A stretch of DNA of 64,000 bases from Bromus sterilis (taxonomy: Eukaryota > Streptophyta > Magnoliopsida > Poales > Poaceae): the NCBI GenBank assembly GCA_950022295.1, contig OX465599.1, forward strand, positions 282,493,501 to 282,557,500, given 5' to 3'. The translations under genes and the position numbers were made by a program. The stretch's first letter is position 1, and every line of letters begins with the position of its first letter. The notes below the pieces were generated by a model. The model saw only the letters and a program-made list of their open reading frames with translations. It ran no database searches and had not been told where the DNA came from. This document shows positions 32,041-43,060 of this stretch, in pieces.

Positions 32041-33662
32041 TGCTTAGCGGCTTCTCGCCCTTCGTTGGTGAGCCCCAAGTGGAAAGCGTGATGCAGTGCA
32101 GCAGCGAGTTTCCCTCGGTGAAGATACCAAGGTTTGTCTCCCGTAGGACTCCGGATATGATAAGTAGGTGTCAGCGGCGCGATTGACGTGGACCTGCACA
32201 CAGACATAGATAACTTTGTTCCCAACGAAGTTCAGAGAGGTTGTCAATCTCTCCGGTCTTGTTGTTCACAAAGGGTAAAACACACAAGGGATAATGATAG
32301 CAGGTAAAAGCAGAAAAGTAAAGATAGCTTGGAAACAGTAATGAGGATATGGACCGGGATACGTGATGTTCGCTAGTGATGTCTCTCTCCCAAAAGACGA
32401 TAAAACTGTTATGCGAGGTAAACAAATTACATAAGGGCAATTGACAGGATTATGAACGCATCGCAATGCTAACTATGCTACAAAAGAAAGGAAGAGGTTC
32501 AAAAGCACGGGCAGTACGCCAAAATAAGTAGACCCAAATCCATCTGCATCTACTACTAATCATCCACCTTGATATATCTAACCAGAACATCTCGCTGGTA
32601 TTAAGTTGCGAGCCCCACCCAAAGTGTAAACCCAAAGCAACAGACAACTGCAATAAAAGAACTTTGTGTAAAGTAAACAATCCTTGTGACCGCGGTCACA
32701 AGCACCGTTGTGTTCCCCCTTGTGGCAACAGCACACCCCCTAGACTCATGTTTCTGTCACTCAAGCATGTCATCGGGGGGGCATGAACCCACAATCTAGC
32801 ACAACGCTCCCTCTTGGAGTCACTACCTACTACTTGGCCAAAGCAATAAACAGCAACGGATAACATGCAAGAATTACTTAGGAACAACAATATAAGATAT
32901 AAGAACCAAATATATTACTCTATCACAATCTGAACATAATCTCATAATCCATCAGATCCCATCAAACTCAGCATAGCAACAGCAGAAATATTACAAAGGT
33001 GCCTCGATCATGTAGGGAAGCTCACGAGGTCTAAACAATGAAGATCAAAGAGGGCAGGATAACATCACATAGCTACTGATCACGGACCCATGGTCCAAGG
33101 AAAACTACTCACAAGACATCCGGGGAGCATCCATGGTGGAGAGGAGACTCCCGAAGGTCAATCCTCCCTCCGGCAGGGTGCCGGGAAGAGGTCTTCTGGT
33201 GCTCCCGATCTTGGAAGCGCGGCGGCGGCGGAACAGAGGCGAGTTCGCGGAATAGGGTTCTGCCTCTGGAGTTTTCCCGTGACGGGGGATAAATAGGCGA
33301 AGGGGGCAGCCAGAGGTGGGTCAGGGCCCCCAGGAGCCCCCCTGGCGCGGCCAGGGGTGGGGCCACGCCGGGTGGCCGCCTGGGCCCCCCTGGCTCCCCT
33401 CTGGCCCCTCCCGGGCTCTCCTCGAAGCTTCCGTCACGCAGATTTTTTTCTGAATTTTCCCGAATTTTTCTGGCACTTTTTATATGGGGGAAAACTGAAA
33501 TAGAAAAACAGCAGAAAACAGGAACTGGCACTCGGGTGCACTGAGTTAATAGGTTAGTCCAAATATGATCAAAAGTGTATGAAAGTGTATCTAGATCATA
33601 GAAATATCACACAAAACATGCATGGAGCAAGCAGAAATTATAGATACGTTTTGGACGTATCA
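32041..33662 (-). repeat. Element B 3' LTR (1622 bp)
   Basis: Nearly identical to element A's 3' LTR in reverse complement (about 20 differences by eye, mostly single bases). It is more different from its own partner at 38599-40202. It is preceded, in its own direction, by the same purine-rich AAGCTTGGGGATGT. Confidence 0.92.
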
Positions 33663-35922
33663 ACATCCCCAAGCTTAATTCCTTCTCGTCCTCGAGTAGG
33701 TAAATGATAACAAGCATAATTTCTGTGGTGACATGCTAGCAACCATAAAAGAACTTTGAAAAGTAAAGCAATCAAGGTTAGAGATTCAATTCAAGTCATA
33801 ACATGCAAGAATATATATTAGCATTGAAACAAGTAACAAAAGAACAAAAGGTGCAAGAGCTCTCGCTGTCCGTGACTCGAATGTCTCCAAATGGTGTTTG
33901 CGTGCAAGAAAGGGGATAGGGAATACGAGAGAAAAAGTATTTTTGTTGCGAACTCAATCTACTAAAGTTTCACACTTGGTCTTCTTTGGAATCTTATCTT
34001 GACTCGTCCCCAGACCACTAGCCAGGTACAAGTCAATTTGATCCACTCCTTTTCGATATTTTGAGCACTCATGCAATGGATGAGCGTAAGCACGAAAATT
34101 GACACTTTAGGATGACAAAGAGAGAAATATGGTGGAGGAGGAAGACAAAAAGGATGATAAAGGCTCACATCAATGAGGACAATCATAGGCAAGAGATGCC
34201 AAATGATAGATATGATGTGAGGAGTAGGGATTGCCATGCAACGGGTGCACATACGAGCTAGGAAGCTCTCCAAATTATATGCAAAAAAGATCATCTCTAT
34301 GGATTACAAGGATATAAAGGGAGTACTAGTCTGGATCTCTCAAAAGGATAGTAGTGTTGCCCCTTTCTCTCTTTTTATTTCTTTATATCTTTTTTCTATT
34401 TTTTTTGTATTTTTTTTGGTGGCCTCAATGGCTCTTTCTATTTAACTCTCATTTGTCCTCTTTGGGATCTTTTAATGTGTCCACTTCGGGATCTTTCCCT
34501 CACTTAAGGGCAACACTCTATTTTACAAGAAGGTAAAGGAGATCGTTCACACTTTACAAGGTACTCAAAATCATAAAAAAGATGTAACTATCATGATGTA
34601 TGCAATGTATGCCTCTGCCAGTGTAGCAGGAATATGTATGACATGAAGATCAAGTCATGAAGAGGTGGAAGTTGCATGTCAATGTAACTCGGAAAGGCTA
34701 TGGAAATGCCTTGATAGGTAGGTATGGTGGCTATTTGTAGGAAAGATAAAGGGAGGCTTATGATGACAGAGCGTATCATGACAAGGGTTTGGATGTACCA
34801 GCGAAGGTGGATACCAACTCCTGGAGTGAGAAGAAGGTAATGCACGACACGGGAAAGGCTAGCAAAATATGGGAAGGTGGAAGTGTCAACTCTCAATACT
34901 TACATTAGTCCGAAGAACTCATGCACTTATTATCGGTAACTCTCAATCTAATGAGGAGGTTCACAAAGAGACAAGTACCCCGAGGAGGAGTGTATGGGGG
35001 TTTGGTTATCCTTGCGCATCCTCGACTCATGGTACGTGAGTGTACTCTAATATTCGACCCCTCAGAAGAGTAGAGATCCATCTAGTAGCTAGAGTTCTCA
35101 ACTAGTTTTGTAGGTTTTGAAAATAAACACGGATTTCCCAAAATACGACACCTATCACTAATAGGCTAGATCTCTTGACACCAAAAGTCCAAACATTACT
35201 CATAACAATACCTCAAAACTATTGCAAGCTACTACTAAAATTAAATAGCAACCTTAATCACCTACTTTCAAGACAAAACACAACTCAGTGCAACAACCAA
35301 CTCTCTTTAACAAGATAAACATGAAAACTAAAAAGAGTTCCAGCAACAAACTAAACAAAAGCCAAGGCTCTTGCTAAAGACAAACTAAGACTAAAACTAA
35401 ACATGGCAGTAGCTATGAAAAGATAAAGAACACACAACGACAAAAAGATAGGCATGAAGAATCCTATGATGTGTTCTAGATTTTGAAAGCGGAGCGTGTT
35501 TCTCTCCCACACAAAGTAAGAAGGGATCTAACTTGTTATGAACAGCAAGCAAAGCTAAAGAAAACTAAAAACAAAACCTAAGAGCGAGACGCTCCAAGCA
35601 TAGCACATAACACATGAAGTGATAAAAATATAGTGAGACGAAGGACGAACTGATGATTTGTTGATGGAGAAGGGGATGCACGGGGACATCCCCAAGCTTA
35701 GACGCTTGAGTCTTCTTGAATATTTGTTGGGGATGCATGGGGGCATCCCCAAGCTTGAGCGCTTGACACTCCTGGATCTTCTTCCATCATCTTCCATCGC
35801 ACACTTGAAAACTCCCTTCATACATAACTCATCATAAGCTGATTAGAGAGGTTAGTACCCTTAATAAATAATTTTTCTCCACTGGATATAAAGATATTCT
35901 TGAAGAGCTACTGTTTCTCAAG
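32041..35922 (-). repeat. Right arm of the ~3.9 kb inverted repeat (partner 21509-25386)
   Basis: Reverse complement of the left arm with about 99% identity by eye. The similarity falls sharply beyond about 35922. It covers the 3' LTR and the end of the internal region of element B. Confidence 0.8.
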
Positions 35923-36398
35923 AGCGCCAAAAAGTTTTTGCAAAGAAAAAGCAAGCTTAAGGTTTGTAAAAGTTAGGGGAGACAAAACGTGGCAGAATCT
36001 GTGAAAAACAGAACAGCAGATAGTAAAGAATTTTTTAGGGGCACTTCTGCAACTCAAATCAAAAAACTCAGACTATACGGAAGTTTCGTAATTGTATAGA
36101 GCATACTGTGTAAATATTTCAGCTCAAAAAGATGAACTGGGATTTTTCTGGAATTTTTCTGGTCACGAGGACATAATCTGTTTTCTGGACAGCACGTCAC
36201 AACTTTTACTTCCCTTGCCGTAAGAGGCTATAACTTGGCACAAAGTTGAAAAATAAAGATACAATGATGTTTCTACAGTAGTAACAATCATCAAGACACA
36301 ACAAAAGAAAAAAGAAAAACCTAAATTCGTTGCGGGCTGCCTCCCGAAAGCGCTTCTTTAAAGCCATTAGCTAGGCATGATACAAAAAAAAAGAAGAA
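33663..36398 (-). other. Element B non-coding internal 3' region
   Basis: No pol domain is present. The short conserved ORFs (34591-34896, 35555-35821) mirror those in element A and show no recognisable domain. A T-rich/A-rich low-complexity stretch lies at about 34370-34430. Confidence 0.75.
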
Positions 36399-38435
36399 TC
36401 AAGTTTTATCAAGAGAAAGAGAATAACTAGCCCGAGTAACGGACTCAAAAGGTAACTTGATTTTCTTTCTAGGGAAGTGTTCCATCCCCTTTTTGAATGG
36501 GAAATGGAATTTTATATTCCCCTCTTTCATGTCAATAACCGCACCAACGGTGCGAAGAAAAGGACGTCCCAAAATAATTGGACATAAAGGTTCACACTCT
36601 ATATCCATAACAATAAAATCAACGGGAACATATTTGTCATTGACAATGATAAGTACATCGTCGATCTTACCCAAAGGTTTCTTTATGGAAGAATCAACAA
36701 GACGAACACCAAAAGAACAAGGCTCAAGAGGCTTCAATTCAAACATATCAAATATTCTTTTGGGCATAGCAGAGGTACTAGCTCCAACATCACATAAAGC
36801 ATAGCAAGAGAAGTTTTTTAATTTAACTTTGATCATAGGATCCCAACCATCATCTAGCTTCCTAGGTACGGAGGCTTCTACTCTAAGCTTCTCCTCCCTA
36901 GCTTTGATAAGAGCATTTGTGATATGCTCCGTGAAGGCAAGATTAAGTGTGCTAGTGTGGGGGTCTCTAGACATTTTGTGTAACAAGCTAATAACTTCTG
37001 AGAGGGTGCAACTATCAAAATCAATATTACTACTATCAAAGGTGGTAGTAGTGTCATCTAGGCTCACTTGTTTGAAACCCTCTATGTTCATAGGAGTTTC
37101 TTTTTCTACGCTTGAGGTATTAGCATCACCATTAATAGGTCCAACGGGACAAGGAGTGCATTGGGTGCTAATAGTTTGAGTTTCCTCAACAATTTGGATA
37201 GTGGCAACTGTGTGGTGTGTAGGAAGGCTCTTAATTCTATCCTCTTCCTCTTTTTCTCTAGCCCATCTTTCTTTGAGTTTAGCCATCATCCTAATGTTTT
37301 CATTGATTTGTAACTGGATAGCATTAATAGGAATGGCCTTATTCTCCTCAAGGGGGGAGGTTCTAATTTTAACCATCTCAATATCAAGGGCTAAGCTTTC
37401 CACCTTCAAAGAGAGATTATCTATTTTGGCTAATTTCTCCTCTACATTTTTGTTGAAGGCTTTTTGGGTAGTGATAAAGTCTCTACGCATGCTTTCTAAT
37501 TCAGAAGAGGGGTTCTTGTTGCTAGGGTAAGTGTTGTTGTTCCCATAATTGGATGGAAACGGTCTAGGATTGCTAGCAAAATTTCCCCTATAAGCATTGT
37601 TGTTGAAGTTGTTTCTAGCAATAAAGTTCACATCTACTTGTTCTTGAGCAACCAAAGAATTTAAAGGAACATCATGAGGATCAATAGAGGGTTGCTTGGT
37701 AAGTAGAGACATAATTAAGTCAACTTTTTCATTAAGGGAGGTAATTTCCTTGACAGAATTTACCTTCCTACCTGTTGGAGCGCGTTCGGTGTGCCATTGG
37801 GAATAATTGGTCATCATCTCATCGAGAAGCTTTGTGGCAGCACCAAGTGTAGTTGACATAAAGGTTCCTCCCGCGGCCAAATCTAACTGGTTTCGCGAGG
37901 TAAAGTTCAAGCGTGCATAAAAAGTCTGGATAACCATCCAAGTAGTCAAACCATGTGTAGGGCATTTCTTAACAAGATATTTCATTCGTTCCCAAGCTTG
38001 GGCAACGTGTTCATTATCCAATTGCTTAAAATTCATAATATTACTCCTCAATTGGATACTCTTAGCAGGAGGGTAGTACTTCCCTATAAAAGCATCTTTG
38101 CACTTATCCCAAGAATCTATGCTATTTCTAGGCAAAGATTGAAACCAGATTTTAGCATCTCCCCTTAAATAGAAAGGAAAGAGCTTGATCTTAACAACAT
38201 CACCTTCTACTTCTTTATACTTTTGCATATCACATAATTCAACAAAATTATTCAAGTGTAAAGCAGCATCATCTCCAGCACCAAAGAATTGATCTCTCAT
38301 AACAAGGTTTAGCAAAGAAGGTTAAATTTCATAAGAGGTAGCTGAAGTGGCAAGTGTGGCAATAGGAGTGCAGATAAAGTCCTGGTTGTTATGACTAGTG
38401 AAGTCACACAACTTGGTGTTTTCAGTGGAACCCAT
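36399..38435 (-). pseudogene. Athila-type gag-protease of element B with one in-frame stop
   Basis: The start is ATG at 38435 (MGSTENTKLCDFTSHNN). A TAA at 38322-38324 interrupts the frame after 37 codons; from there it is open for about 640 codons to 36399. The N-terminal half is a retrotransposon gag capsid domain (FYLRGDAKIWFQSLP, FIGKYYPP, LDEMMTNYSQW). An Asn-rich linker and a coiled-coil-like region follow. The C-terminal quarter is an aspartic protease with CDVGASTSAMP, where the usual Athila motif is DLGAS, and a downstream IILGRPFL. A later methionine might still start a shortened gag. Gag would supply particles; no polymerase follows. Confidence 0.87.
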
Positions 38436-38570
38436 AGTGGCAGCAAGTGTGGCAGATTTTTTTGTAGTTTTTGATAAAAGACACAAAGATAAAAACTGAA
38501 AGATAAACTAACAAGACTAAAAAACAAAGGTAAAGGGTAGTGTGCAGCTCCCCTATCTTAGCACTCGGAG

Positions 38571-38588
38571 TCCCCGGCAACGGCGCCA
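38571..38588 (-). other. Primer-binding site, tRNA-Asp (element B)
   Basis: The plus strand reads TCCCCGGCAACGGCGCCA, the 3' end of tRNA-Asp itself, so the minus-strand element RNA is complementary over 18 of 18 bases. It lies 10 bases inside the 5' LTR. Confidence 0.88.
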
Positions 38589-38598
38589 GAAATTCTCT

Positions 38599-40202
38599 TG
38601 CTTAGCGGCTTCTCGCCCTTCGTTGGTGAGCCCCAAGTGGAAGGCGTGATGCAGTGCAGCAGCGAGTTTCCCTCGGTGAAGATACCAAGGTTTGTCTCCC
38701 GTAGGACTCCGGATATGATAAGTAGGTGTCAGCGGCAAGACTGACGTGGACCTACACACAGACACAGATAACTTTGTTCCCAACGAAGTTCAGAGAGGTT
38801 GTCAATCTCTCCGGTCTTGTTGTTCACAAAGGGTAAAACACAAGGGATAATGATAGCAGGTAAAAGCAGAAAAGTAAAGATAGCTTGGAAACAGTAATGA
38901 GGATATGGACCGGGATACGTGATGTTCGCTAGTGATGTCTCTCTCCCAAAATACGATAAAACTGCTATGCGAGGTAAACAAATTACATAAGGAAAATTGA
39001 CAGGATTATGAACGCACCGCAATGCTAACTATGCTACAAAAGAAAGGAAGAGGTTCAAAAGCACGGGTAGTACGCCAAAATAAGTAGACCGAAATCCATC
39101 TGCATCTACTACTAATCATCCACCTTGAGATATCTATCCAGAACATCTCGCTGGTATTAAGTTGCGAGCCCCACCCAAAGTGGAAACCCAAAGCAACAGA
39201 CAACTGCAATAAAAGAACTTTGCGTAAAGTAAACAATCCTTGTGACCGCGGTCACAAGCACCGTTGTTTTCCCCCTTGTGGAAACAACACACCCCCTAGA
39301 CTCATGTTTCTGTCACTCAAGCATGTCATCGGGGGGGCATGAACCCACAATCTAGCACAACGCTCCCTCTTGGAATCACTACCTACTACTTGGCCAAAGC
39401 AATAAACAGCATCGGATAACATGCAAGAATTAATTAGGAACAACAATATAAGAGATAAGAACCAAAAATATTACTCTATCACAATCTGAACATAATCTCA
39501 TAATCCATCAGATCCCATCAAACTCAGCATAGCAACAGCAGAAATATTACAAAGGTGCCTCGATCATGTAGGGCAGCTCACAAGGTCTAAACAATGAAGA
39601 TCAAAGAGGGGAGGAGAACATCACATAGATACTGATCACGGACCCATGGTCCAAGGAAACTACTCACAAGACATCCGGAGAGCATCCATGGTGGAGAGGA
39701 GACTCCCGGAGGTCAATCCTCCCTCCGGCAGGGTGCCGGGAAGAGGTCTTCTGGTGCTCCCAATCTTGGAAGCGCGGCGGCGGCGGAACAAAGGCGAGTT
39801 CGCGGAATAGGGTTCTGTCTCTGGAGTTTTCCCGTGACGGGGGATAAATAGGCGAAGGGGGCAGCCAGAGGTGGGTCAGGGGCCCCAGGCGCCCCCCTGG
39901 CGCGGCCAGGGGTGGGGCCGCGCCGGGTGGCCGCCTGGGCCCCCCTAGCTCCCCTCTGGCTCGAAGCTTCCGTCACTCTAATTTTTTATCTGAATATTCC
40001 CAAATTTTTCTGGCACTTTTTATATGGGGGAAAACTGGAATAGAAAAACAACAGAAAACAGGAACTGGCACTAGGGTGCACTAAGTTAATAGGTTAGTCC
40101 AAATATGATCAAAAGTGTATGAAAGTGTATCTAGATCATAGCAATATCACACAAAACATGCATGGAGCAAGCAGAAATTATAGATATGTTTTGGACGTAT
40201 CA
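38599..40202 (-). repeat. Element B 5' LTR (1604 bp)
   Basis: The boundaries match the other three copies. It lacks about 20 bp in the GC-rich block near 39960 that the other copies have, and by eye is several percent different from both 3' LTRs. It is followed at 40203 by ATCGC, the complement of GCGAT. Confidence 0.92.
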
Positions 40203-42314
40203 ATCGCAAGCTCGCATCGTCTCCGAAGGTACCCGCGGGAGCACACAAGATGGTAAACACTGGAAAGCAATCAACGAGCAAGCATCTATTAATACGAAGC
40301 AAAAACGAGCTAGCATCAACAAGAAGGCAACACGAGACATCGCACCTACCGTCGAGAGCGGTTACTAACAGGTTAAGTGTAGTATTCGTCACACACGACG
40401 ATACCGCACATTTAGATAGGTTCAAGTTGTTTAGCTACACAAGATTAGCAAGGTTGTTAACATGGCATCTAACTCAAGCATGGCATAGCACATAAGCATA
40501 AACACAATTTTATTATTTTTATTACTGCTTTGCCCTAAACACAATTTTATTATTACATGGCAGACTAAGGCATAGCCTAGTGGTGGAAAGGGGCTGATGC
40601 CTTCTCACCCACCCAAGTTCAAGGCATGGTACTTGCAATTTGGTTTTGTTGCACCTATTAAACTGTGAGGGGTTCCTTTACAGTCTTTCTATCAAAAAAA
40701 GTCAAGTTACATGTAAGGAACATTTTAATCCGAGCAACGGTTAAAAAGTTATTAGATAAGCCGTTACGGTGGCATGCAATGTAATTAGCAGTCAAACAAC
40801 ATGTAAAAAAATTCAAACATGGCAAAGAGTCACATTTTAATAATCTACACAAAATTCTAAGCAAGTTTCATGTTTAACTTGTTACAATCCAAGCTACGGT
40901 TGCAAAGATACGGGCCTCGGAAAAAAAACACAATCTGCCATATTAAACTAACGAAAAAAAGTAAAAGGCCTACTGGGCCGAGCCCACTAACGCAACAGGA
41001 AAAAAAGAAAAAAAAGGGGGCTGCTCACCACTGGGCCGAGGCCCAACAGGCCGCTGAAGAGGGGAGGAGGCTGGTCTGGCTGGCGCTGGGCAATGTGGCC
41101 GCGCTGCGCTGGCTGGGCCGCGAGGGGATCTGGCCCACCACGGGCACAGCGAACGGGCGAGCGGGGAGGCAGGGCCTCGTGATCCTCCCGGACGGGGTTG
41201 ACGGCGCCGCCGGGGTTGCAGGTGGCTCCCTCGTCAGAGGGCCACGGGAGGAGGCCGGAGAGGCCATGGAGGAGGCGGGGACGGCGGATCCGGAGGCGGT
41301 GGAGGGCAGGTAGGCGGCGACGGGGTCCCAGGCGGCGGAGGTCGAGGTCCAGGGGCGGCTGCTGCTGCTCCTTGCGTCCATGGAGGCTCGGCGCTCGCTG
41401 AGAGGAGGAGGGTGAGCTCAGGGTGAGGAGGAGATGGAAGGGAGGCGCAGGGGATCACCGGAGGCGGCGCTACTCGCCGGAGTGCGAGCACGTGGGGGTG
41501 GTTCGGAGGCGGCTCGGAGGAGCTCGGGCGAAGCTCCACGGGCTGGTGGGGAATTTTGGTGACGTGGCGCGACGTGAGGCGTCCGATTCAGATCAGACGG
41601 TGCAGATCGGTCGCCAGATCTGAATGTGGTGGGATTGGGGGTGCACGGAAATGGAGGCGGCGAGGGAGAGGAGCTGCACGGAAAGAGAGGAGACCGGCTA
41701 GGGTTTGGCTATTTTGGTAGGTTAGCACTGCTATATATAGCAAGTGGGTGTTTGGGAGGCTTTCGGGCTACAAAAATGGCCCGTTTCGGGTCCGATTTTT
41801 CGGGTGGGCTAGAATCCGAAGATAAGCGGGGAATCCGGGGGTTCCAGCTAAAGGCACACACGACATTTTCTAAATACGCCCCTCGGACTTATACCGGCTA
41901 CTATGCGTGGCACATCCGAACGTTCACCTACCCGACGAAGTCGGAATCGCGCGAAATTTGAAACACCGCCTCAAAGCACCGAACTGGCGTCGTCTACAAC
42001 TTTTAACGCCAAAAGAGAACGTCGAACATCTCACGATAAAATAACCCATTTAAATATAAATGGGGGTTTTTCCGCACCGTTGGCGATGGATGGTCCTGTG
42101 CCGAAAGTTGCGACGGTGCTCGGGTGAAACCCGGTGTCGCAAAGGTCGAGTGTCAGGGTGGCAAGGGTCGGTCTCCGTCCGGTATGAGATAAGAGGGGGA
42201 AAATAATCGCCGATCGATAAATCGGGGATGCAAACACCGCAAACAAATCACGCAATCAAACAATTCACACCGAAAAGAAAAATTTTATTTTTTTGTCAAA
42301 TCTGGGTTGTTACA
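40203..42314 (-). repeat. T1: 5' part of a very long LTR
   Basis: Read leftward from 42314 it starts TGTAACAACCCAG. It follows T2 (54094 onward) through the conserved lines CCCGATTTAT and GTCGTGTGTGAC down to GAGCTTGCGAT at 40203, where element B interrupts it. The continuation is at 25387-25511 and 27224-27530, now on the other strand. A TATA-like TATATATAGC lies near 41735 (minus reading). The GC-rich block at 41000-41700 produces long but unconvincing ORFs. ATGGC at 42315-42319 would be its target duplication; the other copy is off-window. Confidence 0.8.
40560..40706 (+). mobile_element. tRNA-derived SINE-like insertion
   Basis: It has a Pol III A-box-like TAGCCTAGTGGT (40573-40584) and B-box-like AGTTCAAGGC (40616-40625) about 32 bases apart, and an end containing ATCAAAAAAAG. 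It is flanked by TTACATG at 40553-40559 and 40707-40713. This segment is absent from the related T2 LTR. It resembles the cereal Au-type SINE layout; the name is tentative. Confidence 0.5.
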
Positions 42315-43060
42315 ATGGCCAACCTCCGAACCCTCGCCGTCGTTGGGGCGGTCCTCCTCGCTAAGGCAGACTATCCCTTCCCGCCGGACACGCGCCCGCC
42401 GCGCGGCTGGGTGCTCAATGTCGGCGGCGTGCCGGTACCGCCGGTGCCTCATGGGGCCCCCTTCGACCGGGAGGTCCAAGCCATCCGCGCCTCCATGACG
42501 GAGGCCGAGCGCGCCGACCCAGCGAACGCGTCGGGCAACGCCGCCCGCTGGGCGGCGCACTTCTAGGAGCGCCGCGACCAGGTGATCATATACACCAACA
42601 GCCTGGAACCGGTGTCGGGCCGGCTGAACCGACACGGCCGGTGCCTGTGATGGAGCGGGGATGGACGAACCCTCCCCTCCGCCGTCGACTACATTGGGGG
42701 CGACATTGAGCCGCGGCTCGAGTACTCGTGAAGACGACGACGACTACGACGGGGCGACGACGGGGACGCAGGAGGAGGCGTATCCTCGAAGACGACGGCG
42801 AGAACGGGGGCCTAGTAGTTTTTTCATTTCCTATTTATGTAAATTAAGACCAAATATTATGAGTTTTGCTGAATTTTGCTAAATTTCGTTCAACTTTGCT
42901 TAAGTTTAGTTGAATTTGGCAGAATATGGGGGGCCAGTCACCCCCCAAGCCACTTTCATCGCCGAAGCGCCCCCAAGCGGCGCTAAAATAGCGCCGAAAA
43001 ACGGCTTAGGGGGTCGAACGGCTGGAGATGCTTTCACTTTTTCTTACAAACTATATCTTT
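42315..43060 (+). other. DNA-transposon remnant with a degenerate coding stretch
   Basis: Just outside T1, 42315-42566 encodes an Ala/Arg/Pro-rich stretch (TEAERADPANASGNAARWAA) that ends in TAG; beyond it the similar-looking sense continues out of frame. T-rich repeats of TTTTGCTGAATTT type follow (about 42850-42925), then a hairpin-prone GCCGAAGCGCCCCCAAGCGG and CGAACGGCTGGAGATGCT, which looks like a grass DNA-transposon end. T1 would have inserted into this element. Superfamily not assigned. Confidence 0.35.

Larger units (their letters stand above)
32041..40202 (-). mobile_element. Element B: Athila-like non-autonomous LTR retrotransposon with gag-protease only
   Basis: LTRs at both ends (TGATAC.TCC to TAAGCA in its own direction), a perfect tRNA-Asp primer site, one gag-protease ORF, then about 2.7 kb without RT, RNase H or integrase. 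At 8.16 kb it resembles Sabrina-type elements (tentative). In its own direction it is flanked by GCGAT on the 5' side (40203-40207 complemented) and GTAAC on the 3' side (32036-32040 complemented). The pair do not match each other but match element A's flanks crosswise. The missing pol must be supplied by an autonomous relative. Confidence 0.88.
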
